64,000 bases of DNA from assembly GCF_049671645.1 (NCBI RefSeq), contig NZ_JBATVG010000016.1, positions 1 through 64,000 of the forward strand, in the 5' to 3' direction. This DNA is from Castellaniella sp049671645 (lineage in GTDB: Bacteria; Pseudomonadota; Gammaproteobacteria; Burkholderiales; Burkholderiaceae_B). Position numbers and translations under genes: made by a program. This document shows, piece after piece, positions 8,927-15,684 of the stretch (positions within the stretch are counted from its first letter, which is position 1; each line of letters starts with the position of its first letter). The notes under the pieces are model-generated. The model was not told the origin of the DNA. It made no database searches and saw nothing but the letters and a program-made list of their open reading frames with translations.

Positions 8927-10197
8927 GCGATGAACTCCCGAGGGTCGCTGATCGTCCCGCGCACCGCCGAAGCCGCGACGGTATAGGGAGACGCCAGGAA
9001 CACCTGGGCCGTTTCGGAGCCCATGCGGCCCTTGAAGTTGCGTGCAGTCGTCGAGATGACGCTGGCGCCGTCCGGAATCGAGCCGCCATACCCGGCGCAG
9101 GCCCCGCAGGCCGTCGGGAACACCTCGGCGCCCGCATCCCGCAGAATCCGCATCAGCCCCTCGCTCTCGGCCTGCTGCTGATCCTGCTGGCTGGCGGGGG
9201 CCACGATCAACCGCATGCCATCGGCCATGCGGCGCCCCTGCAGCACGCGGCTGGCCGCGCGCAGATCTTCCAGCTTCGCTCCGGTGCAAGCGCCAATGTA
9301 GGCAAGCTGCACCGGCACTTCCCGATACTGCCCGACATCACGCGCGTTGGCGGGGCTATGCGGCGCCGCAACCTGCGGCGCGAGCGCGGCCGCATCGAAA
9401 TCATGCCGTTCGGCCTCCGCGCCCGGGTCGCTGCGCCAGCGATCCAGATCGATGTCCTGCTCGACGCCCGCCCCGCGCAAATAGGCCGCGGTCACCCCGT
9501 CCGGAGCGATCAGTCCCACCTGCGAACCGAACTCGGCGCTCATATTGCACAGCGTCATGCGCTCTTGCATGGACAGCGCGCGAACCGCTTCGCCGCAGAA
9601 CTCCACGGCCTGGTAGCGCCCGCCATTCATGCCGAAGCGGCCGATCATGTGCAACATCATGTCCTTGGCCGTGACGCCGGCCGCCAGCCGGCCATGCCAC
9701 CGCATCATCAAAGTCCTGGGCACCTTGAGCCAGATCTGGCCGGTGACGGCCACGCCCAGCATTTCCGTGCTGCCGATGCCGAACATATAGGCGCCGAACG
9801 CCCCCCCGGTGGGAGAATGCGAATCCCCCCCCACGCAGAACATGCCTGGGCGGATATGCCCATGCTGCGGCACGACCACATGGGAAATGCCCACGGAGTC
9901 ATAGACATTGGGCAGTTGCTGCTCGGATGCCCAGTCGCGCGCAATCTGCACGATCCGCCGCGATTCGGGATCCGACTCCGGCACATAGTGATCGATGACC
10001 AACACGATCTTGGAGCGATCCCACAGGGTGGCGCCCAGTTCTTCCAGCATGGGCTGCAAGCGCCTCGGACCGCTGGAGTCGTGAAACATCGCCAGATCCA
10101 CGGCGCACGTGACGACCTCGCCCTCGGACACGACGGCGCGCCCGCAGGCGGCGGAAATCAGTTTCTGAGCCAGAGTTTGCGACTGCGCCATCATCAC
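8923..10197 (-). CDS. LeuC-like large [4Fe-4S] subunit of an aconitase-superfamily hydro-lyase
   Basis: A 424-residue protein. The likely cluster ligands are C304 in YIGACTGAK and C364/C367 in TACGACAGYGG, with the substrate/cluster loop GGDSHSPTGGAFGAY at 123-137. The length (about 420, shorter than classical 470-residue LeuC) fits the LeuC/HacA/DmdA branch. The partner is the adjacent small subunit, whose start overlaps this stop. The reaction expected from the family is reversible hydration/dehydration of a malate-type acid; dimethylmaleate hydratase is an attractive model because a KRCGH lyase lies in the same operon. It overlaps the livF-like gene by four bases, so transport and catabolism genes are translationally linked. 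Confidence 0.88.
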   Translation of the reverse strand: MMMAQSQTLAQKLISAACGRAVVSEGEVVTCAVDLAMFHDSSGPRRLQPMLEELGATLWDRSKIVLVIDHYVPESDPESRRIVQIARDWASEQQLPNVYDSVGISHVVVPQHGHIRPGMFCVGGDSHSPTGGAFGAYMFGIGSTEMLGVAVTGQIWLKVPRTLMMRWHGRLAAGVTAKDMMLHMIGRFGMNGGRYQAVEFCGEAVRALSMQERMTLCNMSAEFGSQVGLIAPDGVTAAYLRGAGVEQDIDLDRWRSDPGAEAERHDFDAAALAPQVAAPHSPANARDVGQYREVPVQLAYIGACTGAKLEDLRAASRVLQGRRMADGMRLIVAPASQQDQQQAESEGLMRILRDAGAEVFPTACGACAGYGGSIPDGASVISTTARNFKGRMGSETAQVFLASPYTVAASAVRGTISDPREFIA

Positions 10198-10904
10198 ATC
10201 CCCAGATACGCGCGACGGACATCATCGCTGGCCAACAGATCGGGACAGGCGCCGCTGTAGCGCACCGCTCCGTTTTCCAGGACATAGGCGCGCTGCCCCG
10301 TCTCCAGAGACTGGCCCACGTTCTGTTCCACCAGCAAAATGGCCAGGCCATCGTCGTGCAAGCGCCCGATCAGGCTGAACAGATCTTCGACCAACAGAGG
10401 AGACAGGCCCAGCGACGGCTCATCCAGGATCAGCAGCCGGGGCTCGGCCATCAAGCCGCGTCCGATCGCCAGCATCTGCTGCTCTCCGCCCGACATGGTG
10501 CCCGCCAGTTGCGCCAGGCGTTCCCGCAGCCGGGGAAAGATGGCCAGCACTTTCTCCAGGTTCGCGGCGCGCCGCTGGCGAGCCCGCGCAAAGGACCCCA
10601 GTTCCAGGTTCTCGCGCACCGACAGATTGGGGAACACCCGCCGCCCTTCGGGCACCTGGATCAGGCCGGCCTGCACGACCTGGCGATAATGGCGCCCCGA
10701 GAGATCCTGCCCATCGAAGAGCACCGTCCCGCCCCACGGCTTGCACAAGCCGCAGATCGTGTTGTTCAACGTCGACTTGCCGGCGCCATTGCTGCCCAGC
10801 AGCACGACGATCTCGCCGGCGTCGACATGCAGATCCACCCCCCGCAGCACTTCGACCTGCCCATAGCCGGCGCGCAGGTCGCGGATATCCAGTAGCGCGC
10901 TCAT
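10194..10904 (-). CDS. livF: Branched-chain amino acid-type ABC transporter ATPase (LivF-like)
   Basis: A 236-residue ATPase with Walker A GSNGAGKST, signature MSGGEQQMLAIGRGLM and Walker B LLILDEPSLGLSP. The short form without the LivG C-terminal extension, together with its partner, identifies it as LivF-like. It energises the importer formed with the neighbouring LivG, LivM and LivH homologues and the periplasmic binding protein. It overlaps both neighbours by four bases. Within a catabolic operon under a GntR regulator, the importer most likely carries the operon's own substrate, not leucine. Confidence 0.9.
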   Translation of the reverse strand: MSALLDIRDLRAGYGQVEVLRGVDLHVDAGEIVVLLGSNGAGKSTLNNTICGLCKPWGGTVLFDGQDLSGRHYRQVVQAGLIQVPEGRRVFPNLSVRENLELGSFARARQRRAANLEKVLAIFPRLRERLAQLAGTMSGGEQQMLAIGRGLMAEPRLLILDEPSLGLSPLLVEDLFSLIGRLHDDGLAILLVEQNVGQSLETGQRAYVLENGAVRYSGACPDLLASDDVRRAYLGM

Positions 10905-11656
10905 CCTTGTTTCTCCTGGGCCGTCAGCCGGGCCGCCGCGCCGTGCCCCAAATAGGCTTCGACCACCACCGGATCGCGAGTCACTTCACCGGGCGTGCCG
11001 GAAGCGATCAAGCGCCCCTGCGCCAGGACCCACACGTGCTCGGCCAGGCGCATCACGGCGCGCATCACGTGCTCGATCATCAGGACAGTCACGCCATCCT
11101 CGACCAGTTTCTTCACCACGGGAATCATTTCCTCGATTTCGCTGGGGTTGAGCCCCGCCAGCACCTCGTCGAGCAGCAGCAGACGCGGCCGGGTCGCCAG
11201 GGCGCGCGCCAGTTCCAGGCGTTTGCGCCCCGCGACTGTCAGGTCCGCGGCGGGCTTATCCAGCGAAGCGTGCAGATTGACGCGGGCGGCCACCGCTTCC
11301 GCGACGGCCAGGGCCTCGGATCGATCCGCCACGCGCAGATGCGCGCCCACGGCGATATTCTGGCGCACCGTCTGGGCGCCGAACGGCTGCACCACCTGGA
11401 AGGTCCGGGTCAGGCCCAGCCTCGCCGCCTCATGGGGCGCGCAACGCGTGATGTCCCGGCCGGCGAACTGCACCGATCCGGAATCGGGCGCCAGGAAGCC
11501 GGACAGCAGGGCGAACAACGTCGTCTTGCCCGCGCCATTAGGGCCGACCAATGCCGTCAAGGATCCCTGCGGGACGGCCAGACTGACATCCTGCACCGCC
11601 TTCAGGCCGCCGAACGCAATGGATACATGGTGTGTTTGCAGCAGGATGTCAGGCAC
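10901..11656 (-). CDS. livG: Branched-chain amino acid-type ABC transporter ATPase (LivG-like)
   Basis: A 251-residue ATPase with Walker A GPNGAGKTT and Walker B LLLLDEVLAGLNPSEI. The signature region reads LTVAGRKRLELARAL rather than LSGGQ, a variant familiar in LivG subfamilies. It dimerises with LivF on the cytoplasmic face of the LivHM permeases. Its start overlaps the livM stop by eight bases. Confidence 0.9.
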   Translation of the reverse strand: MPDILLQTHHVSIAFGGLKAVQDVSLAVPQGSLTALVGPNGAGKTTLFALLSGFLAPDSGSVQFAGRDITRCAPHEAARLGLTRTFQVVQPFGAQTVRQNIAVGAHLRVADRSEALAVAEAVAARVNLHASLDKPAADLTVAGRKRLELARALATRPRLLLLDEVLAGLNPSEIEEMIPVVKKLVEDGVTVLMIEHVMRAVMRLAEHVWVLAQGRLIASGTPGEVTRDPVVVEAYLGHGAAARLTAQEKQG

Positions 11657-12629
11657 GGACGCGCTCCTTGAAAACCAGCAAGCGCCTCACGGACCGGCCG
11701 ACGCCACTGATGCCGCGCGGCAGGAACATCACGATCACGACCAGCACGACACCATAGATCACCATGCTGATGCCGGGCAGTTCGCCGAACAGATTGCGGG
11801 TCAGGTCGGCCAGCGCGTGCAGAACCACAGCGCCCAGCAAGGGCCCCCACAGAGTCCCCAGGCCGCCGACGATGGCGCCGACCAGGGCCTCGACGGAAAT
11901 TGCCGGACCAAACGCAATCCCCGGATCGATGTACTGGAAGACCTGCACGTAAAACGCCCCGGCGGCCCCCATGAAAGCGGCCGACAGCGCGATCCCGCCC
12001 AGCTTGATGCGAAAGGGATCGACGCCGACCGCGCGGGCTGCGTCTTCGTTGTCCCGCACGGCCTGCAGATAGGCGCCAAAGCGGGAATGGCGCAACCAGG
12101 CCGTGGCCAGCAGCGCCAGCCAGACGAATCCCAGCATCAGGTAGACATAGCCTCGCCGCGACCCGAACTGCATGTTGGACAGGCCTTCCTGCAAGGGCAC
12201 CATCAGCCCCATGCCGCCGCCGGTGAACGACACCGAACCCGACAGGATGCGGAAGACTTCCGCAAATGCCAGGGTCACCAGCGCGAAATACGAGCCTTTG
12301 AGCCCATAACGGAACGTCAGTCCGCCCATGGCCAGGCCCGACAGCGCTCCCATGCCGACCGCCAGCGGCAACGCCAGCCAGGGGTTCAGTCCCAGAGTCA
12401 TCTGCCCCAACGCCTGGGCATAGGCGCCCACGCCGAAAAACAGGGCGTGGCCAAAGGACATCTGCCCGCCATAGCCGCCGAGGATATTCCAGGCCTGGGC
12501 CAGGAGCGCGGCATAGAGCGCCATCATCAGGAAAGTCAGCCACACCCCCGAATCGATCAGCACCGTCATCGCCAGCGCCGCCGCACCGAACAGGGTTATT
12601 GCATAAAGGTCCCGTTTCATCTCGATCAC
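11649..12629 (-). CDS. livM: Branched-chain amino acid-type ABC permease (LivM-like)
   Basis: A 326-residue polytopic inner-membrane protein with 8-10 hydrophobic segments. It carries the LivM-family hallmark LAQAWNILGGYGGQMSFGHALF and the cytoplasmic coupling loop around DNEDAARAVGVDPFRIKLGG. With LivH it forms the transmembrane channel of the importer. It overlaps livH by four bases upstream and livG by eight downstream. Confidence 0.9.
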   Translation of the reverse strand: MIEMKRDLYAITLFGAAALAMTVLIDSGVWLTFLMMALYAALLAQAWNILGGYGGQMSFGHALFFGVGAYAQALGQMTLGLNPWLALPLAVGMGALSGLAMGGLTFRYGLKGSYFALVTLAFAEVFRILSGSVSFTGGGMGLMVPLQEGLSNMQFGSRRGYVYLMLGFVWLALLATAWLRHSRFGAYLQAVRDNEDAARAVGVDPFRIKLGGIALSAAFMGAAGAFYVQVFQYIDPGIAFGPAISVEALVGAIVGGLGTLWGPLLGAVVLHALADLTRNLFGELPGISMVIYGVVLVVIVMFLPRGISGVGRSVRRLLVFKERVRA

Positions 12630-13498
12630 CCCCTGGACCCGAACAAACCCTGCGGACGGAACAGCAGCACGGCAATGAAAATCGCGAATATGCCCATCTG
12701 CCCCAGCGAATCACCCAAAAACAAGCCTCCGACCGACTCGACCACGCCGATCAGCAACCCGCCCACGAGCGCGCCGCTGAAACTGCCCATGCCACCCAGC
12801 ACGACGATGGTGAAGGCGATCAGCACGAAACCGCTGCCCACCTGAGGATTGACGTAGTAGGCGGGCATCAGGAAACAAGCCGCGGCCCCGAGGCACGCCA
12901 TGCCGATCCCGAAAGACAGCGCGTAGACTTTCTCCACATGGATGCCCATCAACCTGGCGCCCTGTTTCTCGCGGGCCACGGCCCGGATGGCACGCCCCAG
13001 GTCGGTACTGTGGATGATCCAGAACAGCACCCCCGCGACAGCCAGCGCACCGCAGAACGCAATGACCTTGGGCAGCGCGATCATGGCCGGGCCGATCGCA
13101 ACCGTCGACAGGGTGTAGGCCGTGTCGATGGTGCGCGTATCCGACTTGAACCAGACCAGCGCCAGGTTTTCCAGCACGATGGCCAGGCCGAGCGTCACCA
13201 GGAGAATGTTCTCATCCTTGCCGTTGCCGGCATGATTGATCACGAACCACTGCAACGCATAGCCCAGCACGAACATGCCGGCGACCACCAGCGGCAGGGC
13301 CGCGTAAGGGTCGATGCCCAGGCGGTCCTTCAGCAGATAAACGGCGTACAGCGCCACCATCAACGCCGCGCCATGCGCGAAGTTGATGATGTGCAGCACC
13401 CCGTAGATCAAGGTCAGGCCCAGCGCGATCAGGGCATAGACGGCGCCGGTGGTCAGCCCGTTCAGCACGGACGAGAAAAGGATGGAGAAGTCCAGCAT
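12626..13498 (-). CDS. livH: Branched-chain amino acid-type ABC permease (LivH-like)
   Basis: A 290-residue polytopic permease beginning LFSSVLNGLTTGAVYALIAL and containing LTLIYGVLHIINFAHGA, both diagnostic of LivH. The coupling helix region AREKQGARLMGIHVEKVYAL is visible near the middle. It is preceded by the binding-protein gene at 8 bases and overlaps livM by four bases. Confidence 0.9.
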   Translation of the reverse strand: MLDFSILFSSVLNGLTTGAVYALIALGLTLIYGVLHIINFAHGAALMVALYAVYLLKDRLGIDPYAALPLVVAGMFVLGYALQWFVINHAGNGKDENILLVTLGLAIVLENLALVWFKSDTRTIDTAYTLSTVAIGPAMIALPKVIAFCGALAVAGVLFWIIHSTDLGRAIRAVAREKQGARLMGIHVEKVYALSFGIGMACLGAAACFLMPAYYVNPQVGSGFVLIAFTIVVLGGMGSFSGALVGGLLIGVVESVGGLFLGDSLGQMGIFAIFIAVLLFRPQGLFGSRG

Positions 13499-13506
13499 GC
13501 CGGCGC

Positions 13507-14712
13507 TCAGGCCTTCAACGGGAAGACGGGATCGACCTGGCGATACTCCTCGGGGAAAATCACCTTGATGTCGCCATCGACCACCTGCGTCAGCAGCGGC
13601 CGGGCCCCCGTGTTCTGGCCGTCGACGAACTTGGTAGGCCCATACGGCATCAGATTGGCGTGGAAAGTGCTGGCGGCCAGCGCATCGATGATCGCGGCCC
13701 GGTCCGCCGACTTCGCCCGCTCCAGGGCATCGGCCAGCAACAGCACGGCGGTATAGGTCATGAAGACCTCGTAGCTGAAATACGCGCCCTTGGCTTCCAC
13801 CCGGGCCTTCAGGGGCTGAACGTGCGGGTCCTTGGGATTGAACCAGTGATTGCAGTCGATGATGCCGTTGGCGATATCGGGGAATTCCTTCAGGAACTTG
13901 TAGCTGGACGCCGCGCCCCCTAGGACCGAATAGATCGCCTTGGGCTGCACTTTCTGCTGCCGCATGGCGCGCAGCAGCAGGGCGTACTCGTTGTAGTAGT
14001 TGGCCGGGATCACGATATCCGGATTCACCGACTTCATCCGCAGCACGATGTTGTTGAAATCCCGCGTGGGGTTCGGATGCTTGACGACTTCCACCACTTC
14101 GAACCCGTGCTGCGGCAGCGATTTGGACAGCAACGCGGCCGTGCCGGAACCGAACAGCGAGTCCTCGTGCACGATCATCACCGTCTTGGCGGGCTTGCCT
14201 GCGGCATTGTTCAACTCGGCCAGATCCGCGATGGCCCGTTCGCTGCAGATGCGGTAGCCGGGGCCAAACCGGAAGGTGTTTTTCAGGCCGCGCTCGACGA
14301 TCTGATCCGCCACCCCCACATCCACCACATGAGGCAGATTGTATTTGGCCGCCGTCTGCGTCGTCGCCAGGCAGATTGCCGACGCATACGCGCCCACGAT
14401 GGCCGACACGCCCGCCTGATTCATTTTCTCCACTTCCGCGGAACCCGCCTCCGGCCGCGATTGAGCGTCGCCCAGCACAGCCTCCAGGAGCGCGCCGCCC
14501 AAGGCCTTGATGCCGCCCGCCTTGTTGACATCATCAATGGCCATCAGCGCCCCCAGACGACACTGTTGCCCGGAATAGGCCAAGGCCCCGGTCACGGGAT
14601 GCAGCACCCCCACTTTCACGGACGCGGCGCCTTGGGAACGAGCAATCCAGGGGGCGGACAAAAGAGCCGCGGCGGCAGCCGACTGATAAAGAAAGGTACG
14701 ACGCGAATTCAT
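13507..14712 (-). CDS. Periplasmic substrate-binding protein of the Liv-type importer (Peripla_BP_6)
   Basis: A 401-residue secreted binding protein. The N-terminus has a twin-arginine-like signal (SRRTFLYQ, then an Ala-rich core and a likely cut after IARSQGA), consistent with Tat export, which is common in this family. The mature part starts SVKVGVLHPVTGALAYSGQQ, typical of type I periplasmic binding folds (LivJ, amide-binding AmiC, urea-binding UrtA). It is the first structural gene after the regulator (18 bases away) and so the best candidate for direct biochemical identification of the operon's substrate. Confidence 0.9.
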   Translation of the reverse strand: MNSRRTFLYQSAAAAALLSAPWIARSQGAASVKVGVLHPVTGALAYSGQQCRLGALMAIDDVNKAGGIKALGGALLEAVLGDAQSRPEAGSAEVEKMNQAGVSAIVGAYASAICLATTQTAAKYNLPHVVDVGVADQIVERGLKNTFRFGPGYRICSERAIADLAELNNAAGKPAKTVMIVHEDSLFGSGTAALLSKSLPQHGFEVVEVVKHPNPTRDFNNIVLRMKSVNPDIVIPANYYNEYALLLRAMRQQKVQPKAIYSVLGGAASSYKFLKEFPDIANGIIDCNHWFNPKDPHVQPLKARVEAKGAYFSYEVFMTYTAVLLLADALERAKSADRAAIIDALAASTFHANLMPYGPTKFVDGQNTGARPLLTQVVDGDIKVIFPEEYRQVDPVFPLKA

Positions 14713-14730
14713 GGAAGATCTCCGAGGGAG

Positions 14731-15528
14731 TCAATGAAATTGGGCCGATAGCTCTTCGCTGACCCAGACCTTTGCGTCAATGCTGCCGACGCGTGAAAGC
14801 TGCAACTGATATTGATAACGATCGGGCCGGTAAAGCCCCAACAACAACTGCACGGGTCGATCATCCATATCGCGCACAACCCGCGTCACGGCCAACAGGG
14901 CGGAGCCCACCGACACATCCAGATGACGCGCGACCTGGGCATCCGCCAGACGCGCGGAAATGGTCTGCGTCGCGCCGCCGAATTCCACCCCGGCCGCTTC
15001 CAGCAGCATCAGCAGCGGTTCGCGCTGCAGGTCGTCTCGAGTGAACTCGGCCACGGCTTGCGGTACATAGGTGGTGATATAAGACAGAGGCCCCGCATCG
15101 GTGCTGCGGACGCGCAAACTCTTGTAGACCGGCGTGCCAGGAGCGATGCAGAGCGCCTCCGCCACGCTGGGAGAGGCGGACACCAACGCGCTGTCGATCA
15201 CCTGCACGGAGGTGCGCAGCCCCATATTGACGATGTTTTCCAGCAGGCCCGTCAGGTGCGCCCTTTGCTGTTTGTCGGCATTCGGGATGCCGCCGACGCC
15301 CGAGACGCCAGGCACGGGCCGCGTCCCCAGGCCGGGCCGGCGCGACACCAAGCCATCCGCCACCAGCATCTCCATCGCCCTGCGGATGGTAATGCGCGCC
15401 ACATTGAACTGGCCGGCCAGGGCATGTTCGCCCGGCACGCCATCCTGATCGAAACGCCCTTCCTGCAACTGCTCACGCAAGATGAGGTAGATCTGGTGAT
15501 ATTTCGGAAGCGGTAGTGAAGTTCCCAT
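14731..15528 (-). CDS. GntR-family regulator with UTRA ligand domain (HutC subfamily)
   Basis: A 265-residue regulator. Residues about 5-75 form the winged helix-turn-helix (KYHQIYLILREQL, then FNVARITIRRAMEMLVADGL). The rest is a UTRA effector domain (TPVYKSLRVRSTDAGPLSYI and so on), which binds small molecules. It is the promoter-proximal gene of the 13-gene operon, so it probably autoregulates and controls transport and catabolism together. No Shine-Dalgarno sequence precedes the ATG; a -10 hexamer ends seven bases upstream, so the mRNA may be leaderless. Confidence 0.88.
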   Translation of the reverse strand: MGTSLPLPKYHQIYLILREQLQEGRFDQDGVPGEHALAGQFNVARITIRRAMEMLVADGLVSRRPGLGTRPVPGVSGVGGIPNADKQQRAHLTGLLENIVNMGLRTSVQVIDSALVSASPSVAEALCIAPGTPVYKSLRVRSTDAGPLSYITTYVPQAVAEFTRDDLQREPLLMLLEAAGVEFGGATQTISARLADAQVARHLDVSVGSALLAVTRVVRDMDDRPVQLLLGLYRPDRYQYQLQLSRVGSIDAKVWVSEELSAQFH

Positions 15529-15535
15529 GAAGAGA

Positions 15536-15564
15536 ACTTTATGGATGTCCTAATGTACCGTCAA
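15536..15564 (-). promoter_or_regulatory. Candidate sigma-70 promoter of the GntR catabolic operon
   Basis: Read on the minus strand, TTGACG (15564-15559) is followed by a 17-base spacer and TAAAGT (15541-15536). Transcription would begin about 15528-15529, at the regulator's ATG, fitting the missing ribosome-binding site. The -35 touches an inverted repeat. The spacing is good but the -10 is imperfect. Confidence 0.45.
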
Positions 15565-15594
15565 TGGAACAAATATGCTTATCAGTTGTTCCAT
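15564..15594. promoter_or_regulatory. Inverted repeat, likely operator of the GntR regulator
   Basis: Perfect 9-base arms ATGGAACAA (15564-15572) and TTGTTCCAT (15586-15594) are separated by 13 bases. The repeat lies directly upstream of and abuts the candidate -35 of the gntR-led operon. Its AT-rich sequence stands out in a GC-rich region. The assignment to the adjacent regulator is inference from position. Confidence 0.5.
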
Positions 15595-15684
15595 CGGGAA
15601 AACACTGAGCCGATGTCGACTATTCCAGCGCGACACCCCGATCGCCCGATGCCCCGGCCCGCCGGTCAGGACGTCGGAGTCAAT

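Noticed and set aside
8426..10197. Calling the LeuCD-like pair leucine biosynthesis genes
   Set aside because: No leuA or leuB nearby; the genes are translationally coupled to transporter and hydantoinase genes under a GntR regulator, which points to catabolism.
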